Counted from the first letter of the stretch, positions 25,875 to 38,440 are shown. The stretch is 64,000 bases of DNA from Branchiostoma floridae (GCF_000003815.2 NC_049981.1:31119791-31183790), one strand, 5' to 3'. The notes: generated by a model not told the origin, from the letters alone. Translations and numbers: made by a program.

Positions 25875-26213
25875 CAGGTCTCGAAATACCACCTGCATAG
25901 TATGCAGGTTAGTGCAGGTAAAATTGGAGCTGTGCAGGTATTTCTGATGTCTACCTGCACCTACCTGCACTGGCCCATGTACTGGGTTTTATACTTACAT
26001 AAATGTCCTATGGTGTAGGTGTGTATGGATTGTTATTAGCTGCGTTGATAAAGTTATATGAAAGAAAAAATAGTAATGTATGGTTCCTGAACAATTTTAG
26101 TATGATTCATAATTCAAAGTTCAGAGTGGTGCAGGTAAAATTTGTCTGGTGCAGGTAATTTTTAATATTACCTGTACCAGTGCAGGAATGCAGAAAAAAG
26201 TATTTCGAGCCTG
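25875..26213. mobile_element. MITE family C copy 2
   Basis: CAGGTCTCGAAATACCACC to GTATTTCGAGCCTG, with interior GTGCAGGTAAAATTGGAGC and GGTTTTATAC matching 13408-13743. Confidence 0.75.
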
Positions 26214-27173
26214 TAACTGTTGTACAATGATTGACAGGCGGACAGACAATCCTCACCACCTATAAAATATTCATGAATCAAGTCTTTGCAGGACTGTCAT
26301 AAAGTATGATATTATAGTCTTTTTGTGACAGTCACATTGGCTACATATGACAAACTCAACAAGAATGTGCTGTAAACATGTACTCCGAAAAAACTAATTT
26401 CAGTGTCGCGCCATACTTATGGGCATCAATGTGTTTTGTTACCATAAAATTTTGACAATTATTTGCAACTCAAAATCCAAAAAGATACATTCTACTCATT
26501 TGGGTAAAAAAAACCAGCTGCAACTTGCAGACAAAAAGATGGACAATTTGCAACTTGGTAAGCAAAAAATGTCAAGGTACAGTATTATGAATCACCTGTT
26601 GCAAAAATTAGAAATTAAACATTTTGAGCCCTGAGTCTTACTAAATTTAAGGAGTTGCACCATCTGCACACAACACCTGTTGAAAACCTGCCAAGAATTT
26701 TAGCTCCAAAGTTGTTTTTTTTCATCAGTATTTCAGCTGAAAGCCGCCATTCAGTATTTATCATCCCTGGTGAATTTTGCATGAGAATGTTGTGCTCTTC
26801 AAGCCTATGCATAGTTACAAAGCTCTCGCTACAGACGCCTGTTGCTCTCTGCACAAAGCCGTCCACAGAATAAAAGCCATCGCCGGAGGTTTTTCTACAA
26901 AGATCAATAGTTATATCTGGACGTGGCAATAACAAAATGAGATCACCAAACGTTTCAGGCTGGGATAGATATCAGATCAAACACTGGTTGTGGGGCCTGG
27001 CCTATAATATAGGGTTGTATCAACAGTGCTCAGTGTCTACTACAAACACTCTCGCACTATGGAACACTTGGCATATCAATTCATTGCCTTGGTTTTGGGA
27101 TTATTTTAAATAAAGTTTATGTAAAAATTTAGGAAGCAGTCAACATGAAACCAGAAAGCTATACTGTAAATGC
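26214..27173. other. No gene recognised
   Basis: AT-rich. Short frames on both strands near 26615-26935 show no family resemblance. Confidence 0.35.
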
Positions 27174-27371
27174 ATTTAAGTTCGCGGGGATTTAATTTCG
27201 CGGTAGCTGGAAAAAGGACTTTTCGCAGTGGTTTTAAGTTCGCAGTAACACCATAGACTGCAGTCTAATACCATTATAGAAAAATGTTCACGGTCGTTTT
27301 AAGTTCGCGGTAAAGTGGTCACCGCAAAAACCGCGAACATTAATCCACCGCGAACATTTCTGTATTTACAG
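27174..27371. mobile_element. MITE family A copy 3, TA-flanked
   Basis: TA-CTGTAAATGCATTTAAG at the left and CTGTATTTACAG-TA at the right, with all internal TTCGCGG words. TA flanks fit a Tc1/mariner-type target duplication. Confidence 0.88.
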
Positions 27372-27572
27372 TAAGTAGTAAGGAAAACTCTCATTTTACA
27401 ATATAAAAGTCAGAACAATCCAATTTGTTGGTTCATGGATTTAAAAGAAAACAAAATGTATGTTTAGCTAGAAAAATGTAACGAAAACAAAGCTTCTGAC
27501 ATCATCAGCCATGCTGAGTTTTGATTGGCTGACAACAGAAGAAAGAAAAAGAACGCAGGCCAGTAGGGCAGT

Positions 27573-27975
27573 CAGGGTTGGACAAGTCCACTAGCCTGAT
27601 TGTCTCGGGCAAGTGAAAGTGTATCTGTATCTATATAGCCAGTATAACTGCCGTTCGGCGTAACACACCAGCTTTGCAGGCACGCGGCACGGCAGCAACT
27701 GGTTATATTACACCAAACAATCTGGTGCCTATCGGGCAAGGATTAGAATTTTGTATAAATGAAATTTTTATATACTTGTTACATTTTGCAATCATGAGTG
27801 TGTGGAATCAAACATCTGTCATCTCAGAAAAATAGAGCCAATGATAAAAGAATTAATTGCTAGAGGTGACAATAGATTTTAATTTCGGGCAACTGAAAAG
27901 TTGGTTTGGGCAAGTAAATTTGTTATGTACTTGCCCAATAAGACAAGTGGATTTTAGAAAACTTGTCCAACTCTG
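27573..27975. mobile_element. MITE, hAT-like, CAGGGTTGGACAAGT ends (family D) copy 1
   Basis: Starts CAGGGTTGGACAAGTCCACT and ends AACTTGTCCAACTCTG. Internal GGGCAAGT/ACTTGCCC words pair. A second copy is at 34624-34954. Confidence 0.75.
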
Positions 27976-29119
27976 CCAGCAAAAACAGAACCACAGCCGG
28001 CTCAATTCCAGTAGCAGATTGGAACTTGTTGACAGCTTAAGTTTTATCAGGACCAGACCACTATGGTAGATAAAGGTGCTTTTATCCAGCCCACATGTTT
28101 CCACACACAAGTCAGTAAGTCTCACAACAGGCGCATGTTTGGAAGATAAGACTAAGAGCCACTCATAGTCATACTAAAAATATCTACATTCTATAGTGGT
28201 TTTCCATGTTTGTGTGACAGGGTGGAAATGTGGTTATCACCAGTTAATTGATATTTCAACTGCATTTTGAGAGAAAAAATTTATTTACTGGCTATACCTA
28301 TGACCAAAGAGCGAAAGCAAAACGTGATAGTTACACACGAATTTATGAAGAATTCTTTGATTAACTTTTTTTCTCAAAGACTATGATAAAATTATGATTT
28401 CAAAATCATATATATATATATAAATATATCATATAAGATATCATATAATATCCAGGATTCTACTTATTTAAACTCAAATTGTGAAGTTTCTGAATCATAA
28501 TCAAGTTCGAGTAGTTCGAGTATGGTGGGGAAGTGGAAATTTTCATTTAATCACCTGCAGGTTCTTAGTGCATATGAAACAGTATCCTTAAAGTGCTACA
28601 ACTCCTTAGGAGGGACAGTCACGCAGCCATGTCACACGTCTTCAAGAGTGTCCTACCTGCCATGGTCGTGACTTTACCAAAGCATTGGGCAAACCTAACG
28701 TACTGTGTCCATGTACAAATGTACAATGTATATATGTCTCAAATATATCAAAGACTGCTTTGTTATTAGAAAGAATAATGAAACTCATGATTAGCCCAAC
28801 TCGATTGTAACACTATATCAAAGACTTGTTATGTTTATTAGGATGTTAAGTCTTCTTCTATACACCTATTTTGTACTTTGTGTAATAGTCGTTGCCATAT
28901 ACGTTGTACCATGTACAAATGTCATGCAATAAAGCTCATTCATTGTATTCCAGGGCAGTGTACCTAAAAAAATGCCAGGCACATGTACAGTGTACAGCAG
29001 TTAAGGTTTCTATTAAGTGGTTTGGACATTTTGACCGATTATCTGTGCCAAGATCATCTTTCAAAAAGAACTGTACTGTTCAGTGGCAGTGTCTGCAAAA
29101 GACATGGTTACCTGAGATA
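27976..29119. other. No gene recognised
   Basis: AT-rich, with a short TA tract near 28410-28422. No exon seen. Confidence 0.35.
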
Positions 29120-29334
29120 CTGTAAAAGCAGAAATGTTTGCAGTGGTTTTAACTTTTATGTTCACGGTTTTTGAGAGGTAGTCTTACAGCGAACTTAAAG
29201 CCACCGCGAACGTTTGTCCATTACAGTATGTGACTACAGTGTATGGCACTACCGCAAACTTATCAATTAAAACCACCACAAACTTTTCTGCTAACGCGAA
29301 ATGAAATCCTCGCGAACTTAAATGCACTTACGGT
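29120..29334. mobile_element. MITE family A copy 4, reverse orientation
   Basis: TA-CTGTAAAAGCAGAAATG at the left and AAATGCACTTACGG-TA at the right; the GGTTTTAA and CGCGAAC words appear in reversed order compared with copies 1-3 and 5-6. Confidence 0.75.
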
Positions 29335-29576
29335 AACATACAGATCAATACATTCCACAGCGTTACACAATAAGCTGTTGAACTGAACACAGACGAGGCC
29401 AGACAAACTTGACTTTGCGGATGACATCTGCGTATCCATTGATCTACCTCTGATTCCAGGAAAGACAGGAAGAACTCGCGCCTCCTGACCTGCGTTCGGT
29501 GATCCATGGATGCGTACACCTCTCACAAGTTCCTCACATTCAATTCACCCATTGATTGACAGACGTGTTAGCATGC

Positions 29577-29951
29577 AGGGTTCTCCCCAGAATGTTTTAG
29601 TATAGTGGAGGGGCTGGCAAAAATAACCTGAACCAACGCGCTGCACTTTCATGAAAATGAGTTCATTTTGCAATGACAGAGGGTGTCAAATACTACAAGT
29701 AAAATATATTTCAGTGATTCCTTTGTTTTGAAGAGGAAAAACGACTATTGTTTTCATCATCGCCCATTCACAAGTTTTTGCAGACAATGCAGACTGGAAA
29801 AGTGATGCCACTTGGCACAAAAATCTGTGAATTTTCATTAATTTTAGCAAAACTAACCAAAAAAATAGGTAAAAAACACTAAATTTCAAAAGGAGTATAG
29901 TGGAGCTGGGCTAGGAGTATAGTGGAGGGCCTCTGTTATTCCATCCTCTGG
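29577..29951. mobile_element. MITE, CAGGGTTCTCCCCAGA ends
   Basis: CAGGGTTCTCCCCAGAATG at the left and CCTCTGGGGAGGACTCTG at the right; AGTATAGTGGAGG near the left recurs near the right. hAT-like ends and no coding frame. Confidence 0.6.
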
Positions 29952-30188
29952 GGAGGACTCTGGCATGGCTCTCATACAGCAGAATGAAAGACTGTGCAGT
30001 CAGGAATGCTTTATTACGTTTCTGATGGTAAACATTCTGTTTTCGCTGGCCTATACTGGCCTGCGTTCTCTTTCTTTCTTCCGTCGTCAGCCAATCAAAC
30101 TTCTGCTCCCTCGCTACGCTGGCTGTGCTCCCTCATACTAATTCTTTCTACAGAAACCCGTCCCAGGAAAAAATGAAGAAGATAGAAT

Positions 30189-30503
30189 AGGCCCAATCTA
30201 GACACAGTTTTTTCTAGGTTTCCGGGCATCCGACATCTTGTCGCCAACAGCTTTCTTTTTTTTTTATGGCAGAAATCTTATTGTCATAGTCCAGATTTTG
30301 GAAAAATTTCCCCCAACAAGTGCAGAGTATTTGCCAGACGACTTCAGCATGCATTTAAACATGTCCTGACATCTGAAGATCTGTGTTCAGGCTAATTAGC
30401 ATAAAGTCAGTCACAAAAATGACTGAAGGTACATCATGATACTTCCCGTCGATGTGAGTAAATCCTCGCCGAAATCCAGAAAATCTGTGTCTAGATAGGG
30501 CCT
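30189..30503. mobile_element. MITE, AGGCCCNATCTAGACACAG ends
   Basis: AGGCCCAATCTAGACACAG at the left pairs with CTGTGTCTAGATAGGGCCT at the right, followed inward by TTTTCTAGGTTT against AAATCCAGAAAA. About 315 bp without coding capacity. Confidence 0.7.
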
Positions 30504-32050
30504 GATTTTGTCTGCACACCATCATACGTCATCAAACATCGCAGCTCAACCCCCACATCCGCATTTCTGTCAGGTCAAACAGCTCTATTATGGGACATCA
30601 AAGTACACGAAAACACTAAACATCCTACAAACATGTTGTCATTTCCTTGTTTTTCATCAAAAATTATGCAAACAATTTGAAAATGAAGTGAAACAGGGGG
30701 CTTGGAGAAGAAATCAAAATTTAATTTTTTTTTTGCAGGGTCCTTAATTCCTTGTGGTTGGAGCGGACATTAGCTTATTGTTGTGGTACCAGGTACAGAA
30801 AATATAGCAAGTGGACACCATAAAACTAGAGGGTAAGGAGAAAAACTTGAATATGACTGTATTCACCCCATAAGACTTAGCTGCAGTGCACCAAGGCACG
30901 AACCTGGTCCTCAGGCTTGGCTTTCATTATGTTTTTTTTTAGTTTTTTTTAAATCCGTGAACCAACATATTGAATTGGTGTGTTCTTAAGCGAGATGTCT
31001 GGATCTATGAATGACGACTGCACTTAGTCTTCCCAACTGCACTTGAACTTGGGGTACGTCCCAATTATAGTGCTGTTTGATGAAGTTAAGTTTTCATCCA
31101 TAATGTCCTTTTTGTATCAACACAGGTGACCTGAATTAACTTCATGGCGAACAACATTTATGCCAAGATAACATTTCATAGGGGTGTTCTGGACCCCGTG
31201 ATAACTTGGGTTATCAAATGGGTTCTACTGTTACCACACAGGCTTCCATGGGATAATTTGAACGCACTTGGAGTGAGCCAAGTGTGCGCTGTCGATAATA
31301 TCAGCTAATAGTACAAGAGTCAGACTTTTGGAATTGATGTTGATACAATTTTTTGTTCGAGGACATCACATTTTCTGAACTTCTGGCGCATCTGTCTTAG
31401 TAATTTGTAACTCATGTTTTCTCTAGTGAGTAGGACAGCCATACATTCTACATTACAACACAGTGTCAGACAATCCTACCCACGGCCAGACAACGCTGAG
31501 GCGTAAATTCTAATATCTATCACTGCTTTCTACTTTCCTGTATACAACCTGACATAAGACCATTGCAAACAGTGTCTATTCTTATCTGATTTAGTAGGAT
31601 ACTTTAATAACAGAAGAAAGGAAACCTGCTCTTGTTTGGCAAACACAAAATGTATGCACCTGTACCCAAGACAAACACCTATCCACATACAAGTACAGTA
31701 CATGTAAATGAGGGATCAGAAATAAGGACCTTATGCTGAAACTTGGAAAGAGGGTCAGTCATAAATTCTGCTGTTTCTACATTTTAGCTGCTCATTTTTT
31801 TTTCATCCACAAGGCTTGGACCCAAAAGAATTGTCGGCAACTTTCCATGCAAAGTTATTCATGCCGGTGATTTGTGCAAATTTAAAGTTGTTTTTTTCAA
31901 TCTGTTTTTTATTGTAACATTCTTGGTTAATGTCCTCAACACCTTAATACTTCCCCCCAACCCCAACTTCAAATCCATCACACTGTAATTTGTAAATGAC
32001 TTGCACTGGACTTCTAACCCTGTAGCATACATGTGTCAGTGCTCGATATA
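30504..32050. other. Gene-free; dispersed repeat at 30818-30990
   Basis: No exon recognised. The block 30818-30990 (GAAAAACTTGAATA, CACCAAGGCA, GGTCCTCAGGCTTGGC, GAACCAACA) matches 3740-3915. Confidence 0.35.
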
Positions 32051-32258
32051 CTGTAAATGCATTTAAGTTTGCGGGGATTTAATTTCGCGGCATTGGGAAA
32101 AGGGACTTTTCGCGGTGGATTTAAGTTCGCGGTAACACCATAGACTACAGTCTAATACCATAATAGAAAAATGTTCGCGGTGGTTTTAAGTTCGCGGTGA
32201 AGTGGTCACCGCGAAAACCGCGAACATTAATCCACCGCGAACATTTCTGCATTTACAG
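32051..32258. mobile_element. MITE family A copy 5, TA-flanked, best preserved
   Basis: TA-CTGTAAATGCATTTAAG to TCTGCATTTACAG-TA. The internal arms GGTTTTAAGTTCGCGG and CCGCGAACATTAATCC can pair, so the whole element can fold into one long hairpin. Confidence 0.9.
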
Positions 32259-32530
32259 TATTTGAAAGCGTCCGCAGACAGTGTACACAGAGACTAAACC
32301 AACAGCTACAACATGGCATTTAATATTTCATGATTTCATTAGCAGCCTTGTGTCAATACCACTATCTGTCCCTGGCAGACAACCCTGCCGCAACAGGTGA
32401 TGTTTTACACTGTCAGCCTGGAATAATGACATCAAAGCAGCGGCGATGACAAGCAATAAATAAAGACCTGTGTTTGGTGCAACGACAGCTTGGCATCTCT
32501 GCACTGCTGTTCAACACAAACGTACACCGC

Positions 32531-32843
32531 AAGGCCACACCAATTTGTGGGTTCTCGGATTTTAACAAAATCCGGCTTGTTTTTTTTAAGTGTTTTAGTG
32601 TAAAACAGAGTCTGATGGTTGTACCTTGGTGAACAACATTTCAGGGAATTACCATAGACAAAGTTAGATGCAAGTTTTACTCCGAAAGGCCACACCAATT
32701 TCATTGGTTGGTTCTCACAAAATTGGGCTTGATTTTTTAAATATCATTTAGTGTACAACAGAGTTGATGGCTGTACCTTGGTGTATAACATTTCAGGGAG
32801 CAAATATAGACAAAGTAAGATGTAAGTTTTACTCCCTGTCTTC
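32531..32843. repeat. Diverged tandem duplication, about 155 bp
   Basis: AAGGCCACACCAATTT at 32531 and 32687, then GGTTCTC, GTACCTTGGTG, AACATTTCAGGGA and AAGTTTTACTCC in the same order in each half. Confidence 0.75.
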
Positions 32844-34118
32844 TGATGAAGAGCAAGGAACTAGAAATGGCTATTACCTAACCAAGATTAGTCGAAAACT
32901 GTAGAAACTTTGGGACAGGTTCCACCATATCCTGACTGTACTTTTATTACCAAGAAGAAAGGGTATATGATAAAAGTTCATGTAACAGAGGAATCACGAA
33001 ACAAACAACTAAGATGAGAGCAAAATTTACATTGATACAATATTTGAAATGGTGCCTTAGACATTCCATTTAACAACTGAGCTAAAAAGATACATATTCA
33101 TATTTACTATGACCAAACAATCAGTGTTTCCAGCAAGACCTAACATGAACACTTTCAAGTCAGCTGTTATCAAAGTTCTTTTAAACTATTATTCCCAGAG
33201 CTAGTTTCACTGCTATTACAAGAACACACATGTATATGTTTGTATGGATATGAGCTGATGATAACGCTATTTGGATCACAATGAGTGTGATGTTCGAGGC
33301 TAAAACTGTAATGTAACGTATGAATCTATGATCGTCTTTCTTTGTATCATATGGGCCTCATATCATCATTAATGATGCAAATATTCAGCCTCTTTTGTAC
33401 TGATTAAAAAAAAACAATCACCTCTCCTGACCTATATTGTCGTCGTGTGACTCATACCGTAAACATGTTGCAGGTAAAATATAACCTAGACACTTGTGTT
33501 GCAGTGGTGGTCACGTCTTAACAATGCACAGGAAGAGGCAAGACAAGCTGAAGGAGAAAGGTAAACCTAGCACGGCATTCCTGAAGACAGTGACTCATAC
33601 TCAGGAGTAGGTGTGGTCGTTTTTAAATTAACCCTGCCAATCGCCAAATAGCAGTTACTGGATATGATTTGGGGTTAGGGTTAGGGTTTGCGTTGCTTGA
33701 TTAACTGCATATCTTATTACCAGGATGTCTAACGATCATTGACGTACCTACATCAAAAAGTGGGCGCACAATTGTCCACAGTATTTCTATCTGTTGAACC
33801 AGACTTTTGAGCCACGAACAAAACAATCAAAGTAAAATTTCACCCAAGATAAAAAACATTCTCTCTGTTGTCTACATGTGTACCGATAAATACTTCACTC
33901 CATCTTTATCATGGTGAAGTGCACTAGGGATAAATGTTCACAACTGTTTCTGGAATCAAATAATCCTTGCTATATTTTGCATGTAGCATAAGTTTTTTTA
34001 CCTGTCAATTTGTATCGTAATTTTTCACACACAAGTCATAGGAGAGCTGATTTTTCTACCCATATTCAGGGGGAGCACCACCACCCCCACCACCCCCACC
34101 CCCAGGTCATATCTGTCC
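32844..34118. other. No gene recognised
   Basis: AT-rich. A CACCCCCAC-rich tract at about 34076-34104 lies next to the following MITE. Confidence 0.35.
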
Positions 34119-34437
34119 TCGGGGCTCAAAATACCACCTGCAGGTTAGTGCAGGTAAACTTGGAGATGTGCAGGTATTTCTGGTGTCTACCTGCACCTAA
34201 CCTGCACTGGTCCATGTACTGTGTTTTATACATAAATGTCCTATGATGTAGGTATATATGGATTGTTATCAGCTGCATTGACTGTTACCACCTATAAAGT
34301 ATAGAAGAAAAAATACCAATGGTTCCAGAACAATTTTAGCATGATCCATACTTCCTAAATTCAGAGGGGTGCTGGTAAAATTTGTCTGGTGCAGGTAATT
34401 ATCAGTGTCATATGCAGAAAAGGGTATTTTTAGCCCT
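34119..34437. mobile_element. MITE family C copy 3
   Basis: CTCGGGGCTCAAAATACC to TATTTTTAGCCCTG; interior matches the copies at 13408 and 25875, including TGGTCCATGTACTG and GAACAATTTTAG. Confidence 0.72.
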
Positions 34438-34623
34438 GTTCCTGTCACTAGGAGGTTATGGAATCTTGTTGACTACACAGAAGACAAGTATCCTGGGTGT
34501 GGTGATAGGACTACTTAAGTCACCACAAACAATGGATAAGGCGAAGCCTTTTTCACTTCTGTACGTCCTTGACGTCAGCAACCACTTATCCTGTAAGCTA
34601 ATTATGACAAAGTAAACCCAAGA

Positions 34624-34954
34624 CAGGGTTGGACAAGTTTTCTAAAATTCACTTGTCCTCTCGGGCAAGCACATAAAAAATCTACTTGCCCGAACCAATT
34701 TTTCACTTGCCCAAAATTCAAATGTCACTTTTAATCTATTTTCACATCCAGCAATGGAATTCATATTATTGCCTCAGTCTATTTTTCTATGTTGTCTATC
34801 GCTTGCTGTCATGACTGTAAAAAGTAACAAGTATACCAAAACTTCACTCAATGGAAAAATCTTACTTGCCCGATCGGGCAAGTGGGGTAGGTCATGCATT
34901 TGCCCAATCAGCACTTTCCCAGGACAATTGGGCGAGTGGACTTGTCCAACCCTG
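34624..34954. mobile_element. MITE family D copy 2
   Basis: CAGGGTTGGACAAGTTTTCT at the left and GGACTTGTCCAACCCTG at the right, with inner ACTTGCCC/GGGCAAGT words. Confidence 0.8.
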
Positions 34955-34969
34955 CAGGACAGGGCTCGT

Positions 34970-35317
34970 GCAAACTGCATACTCACGAACAACGTTTACT
35001 ACACGCAGTATACAATGTTCAAGTTACAAGAAAATTGACTTAACAGAATTTGATCAGCAAAGTACCACAAGCAACAAAGGAAATGCAAAGTGTAGAAGAC
35101 TATAGCTAGTTTTTAGCCCTGAATTCTGTTTTCATATTTTACTGCAAACTGCATACTCACGAACAACGTTTACTACACGCAGTATACAATGTTCAAGTTA
35201 CAAGAAAATTGACTTAACAGAATTTGATCAGCAAAGTACCACAAGCAACAAAGGAAATGCAAAGTGTAGAAGACTATAGCTAGTTTTTAGCCCTGAATTC
35301 TGTTTTCATATTTTACT
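34970..35317. repeat. Perfect tandem duplication, 174 bp x 2
   Basis: Positions 34970-35143 and 35144-35317 are identical base for base on my reading, starting GCAAACTGCATACTCACG and ending CATATTTTACT. Each copy contains TTTTTAGCCCTG, a hAT-like terminal word; the matching CAGGGCTCG lies just before the first copy. Confidence 0.93.
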
Positions 35318-35424
35318 TTCAAATTCAAGTCAACCTATTTTTCTTGAAGTCTAAAAACCGACAAATCAAGATGGTATAGCCTTACAGCTACAGATGACCT
35401 TTAACCTTTTATCCTGAGCTAGTA

Positions 35425-35632
35425 CTGTAAATGCATTTAAGTTCGCCGGACTTCAATTTTGCAGTGGCCGGAAAAAGGACATTTCCTGGTGGTTTTAAGT
35501 TCGCGGTAGTGCTATAGGCTGTAGCCACATAATATAATGGATAAATGTTCGCTGTGGTTCTAAGTTCGCGGTGAAGCGGCCACCGCGAAAACCGCAAACA
35601 TTAAACCACCGCGAATGTTTCTGCATTTACAG
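35425..35632. mobile_element. MITE family A copy 6, TA-flanked
   Basis: TA-CTGTAAATGCATTTAAG to TCTGCATTTACAG-TA with the GGTTTTAAGTTCGCGG core. Confidence 0.88.
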
Positions 35633-35945
35633 TAACCATTCTGATGACCAATCTTTGTCCCAGCCTTTCATCACTGCCAGGCAATCCCCGTTATGGATTT
35701 GGGACAAATATTCTGCGGGGAATCTTCAATTATTCAGCGGTTCCTGTAATTTGATCCCTCATCAACACAATTAAGATGTGGGAAGGGGTGGTCTGACAGG
35801 ATGGGCCATTCAGGAGAGGAATAACATGGCATTGTACACTGTACACTGGCCACCTGCTACACACGGGCATGGGGAAATTCATTTCGTGTTTCTCTTTAAA
35901 TTTACGGTTTTGAAAAATGAAAAATTCAGGTCGTTTGGTAGGGTT

Positions 35946-35984
35946 TACTTTTGTTTCCTAGTTTTTATCTAGGAAACAAAAGTA
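35946..35984. repeat. Perfect 16-bp inverted repeat, 7-nt loop
   Basis: Arms TACTTTTGTTTCCTAG and CTAGGAAACAAAAGTA flank TTTTTAT. No transposon context identified. Confidence 0.85.
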
Positions 35985-35992
35985 AAAGGTTA

Positions 35993-36176
35993 ACATCAGT
36001 TCACCTTTATCCGTGGGGTAGCCTATATCTGTTGTGTTGATAAACAGAGTATCCAGATATCAAATCGCCAGACATGTTGGTTTCAAATTGTAATATTTTG
36101 AAACTATTGCAGTTTGAAAACACCATCCTTCTACTTAAAAGCCCTGCAAATAAAGGTAAACTAGTGTTAGATTATG
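35993..36176. mobile_element. MITE family E-like copy, diverged
   Basis: CATCAGTTCACCTTTATCC near the left and AAAGGTAAACTAGTGTTA at the right resemble the ends of the element at 9885-10077; TATATCTGTTG and GATAAACAGAG match its second block. Confidence 0.5.
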
Positions 36177-36230
36177 ACCAAAGTGATCCACCAGATATGA
36201 TAATGCAGCATGCCTTGTCAACATACACGT

Positions 36231-36500
36231 NNNNNNNNNNNNNNNNNNNNNNNNNNNNNNNNNNNNNNNNNNNNNNNNNNNNNNNNNNNNNNNNNNNNNN
36301 NNNNNNNNNNNNNNNNNNNNNNNNNNNNNNNNNNNNNNNNNNNNNNNNNNNNNNNNNNNNNNNNNNNNNNNNNNNNNNNNNNNNNNNNNNNNNNNNNNNN
36401 NNNNNNNNNNNNNNNNNNNNNNNNNNNNNNNNNNNNNNNNNNNNNNNNNNNNNNNNNNNNNNNNNNNNNNNNNNNNNNNNNNNNNNNNNNNNNNNNNNNN
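36231..36500. other. Assembly gap (270 N)
   Basis: Run of N. It could hide a short exon. Confidence 0.99.
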
Positions 36501-38380
36501 AATAGACCAGAAAACCGTCTTTCAGTATCAGAGGACACTTTAGCACTCAGCAAGTGGCATGGATAAAATTATGGAAATATTTCACCGACCCATACTGGGT
36601 ACAGGGTTAACCACAGGCAAGAACACGTACATAGATAAAAACCATCAACATAAACTACATCAATAAGGGTACCAACAGAACGACCAGCTAAAATCCAAGC
36701 CGTATAACATAGGGTTAAAACACCATTAGGCTAACCAATAGCTTTAATGAATGGCAATTGAATGGTACAGTATAAGAAGCCATATGTACAGTATAACAAG
36801 CCATATGTACAGTATGGTACAGTATAACAAGCCTTATGTACAGTATGGTACAGTATAACAAGCAACTAATAATTTAGGGTTAAAACACCAATAGGCTAAC
36901 CAATAGCTTCAATGAATGGCAAGAGAAAATTATATTAGAATGGTCGGGATAATAATTGATACAGTATTGGAATCACTGTTGAACAGCTGAATACAGTCAA
37001 TTGGTTACCATAGGATGGGCTAATACCATATCTTAAATTCCAGAGTATTTCTGAATTTTGTCCTTTAAATCTGTTAAAACCAGGTTAATGACTCAACAAG
37101 CAGTCTATAGGGCATAGGATGCACCAATGTCAGGGTCATAGGTCATAGTGCAAAGTGGACTCAAATGGTAATTACGCAACTGAAAATTGATAACGATGAA
37201 AAGATGGAAGCCCCTTGATAACCTATATAGGAAATCCACTATGCGCTGCTCTACGATAAAAGCAGTTCTATGTCACAAGGCAGTCATAGTGAGTGTAAAT
37301 TGCCTTTTGCTATATAATATCACAAACACAATATCTTCATTGATACAGAAATCATTTGTGAATTGCAGATGACATCTGCTGCCATCAGCTAAGATAAGAA
37401 ACCAGTGGCACATTACAGATTACTTAACGCAACAGGTTCAGTGTACAACAGCAACTGTAATCAACACTCTACCATTCCAAATGGATGATAACATAACAAT
37501 GCACACAGTTGTAGGCTATATAGACTAAATAGAGTGTGAGTGTGTGTGTAGACATGGAAGCACATACCATCACATATTTATCACAAACCATTCTCAATAC
37601 AGCATTGTTCTGGCGGAATACAATGGCTGTTTTCCATCCAACCGTTTATTCATTTATTCAGGTACTCATCCCTTGTCAGTACTGAATTAATGCATGTATT
37701 TGCATGAGGTAACTTACAGACAGCCAGAGATTGTCGTGGGAACCACATCCTATTTTTTTTTCTTTACGTGTAAAATCTCATCCAAATTTTCCTATGGAGT
37801 TAGCAATTGAGAGTTGGATTATAACTAAAATAAGCTACAAACTTGGCCAAAATTAATCAAAATTTTCTTTTTCAAAGAATGTTTCTTCCAGGAAGCCTTT
37901 TTTCAATGAAAATAAGTCATTTTCATTCATTCATTCAACACAATTTAAGAATAAACATGTGAAAAGTAATGAATATTCGGTATAATTGAATAACGTGAAT
38001 TTGTTGAAGAATAAATAATATATATATATATTTTCTCAATTGTTTGGCAATGTAAAATTTTGCCTTTCATTTCCATGAGCTTGAAAAACGTGAGCAAAAT
38101 ATTTCCTGTATGATATTTCTTACTCAAAGCAATGTGAAACAGACAACATTCTGCAACTGCCCCTGCTCTGTACACATGACACACATCCATAACACCCCTC
38201 CCACTACAGCGTAATGATCCTCCCTGACCAAACACTGTAATGGACAAGAGATGTTTGTTTTCCTTGACACCCTCCCCTTGTGGCACACTGTGAAAATGTC
38301 ATGCGCACAAATGCCCCCCTCCCCCTTTCACACACACACACACACACACCAGAGGAACGATATGGAACTCTGACACTGAC

Positions 38381-38440
38381 CGATGTTGGCATGTTTCAGG
38401 AGACGGCAGATTCGCGCTTCTCTCTCCAGCTTCTGGTGGT
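38381..38440 (-). CDS. CAMK2: CaMKII exon 3 (alpha-C helix)
   Basis: Acceptor CCTCCACAG. Encodes [20 protein letters not shown]; donor GTCAGT. 60 bp, too short for ordinary ORF screens. The next exon should begin with a valine codon completed from its final G. Confidence 0.94.

Larger units (their letters stand above)
35633..38380. other. Gene-free up to CaMKII exon 3; presumed intron 3
   Basis: Contains a hairpin (35946-35984), a MITE E-like fragment (35993-36176), an assembly gap (36231-36500), a local duplication at about 36705-36920 (ACAGTATAACAAGCC units and GGGTTAAAACACCA), and a CA tract at 38331-38349 just downstream of exon 3. I looked for CaMKII exon 4 (a VRLHDSI-type sequence on the minus strand) and did not see it. 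Confidence 0.45.

Noticed and set aside
29390-29440. Second LINE RT fragment (LDFADDICVS reading)
   Set aside because: Only about ten residues resemble the FADD box; flanks do not continue the domain.
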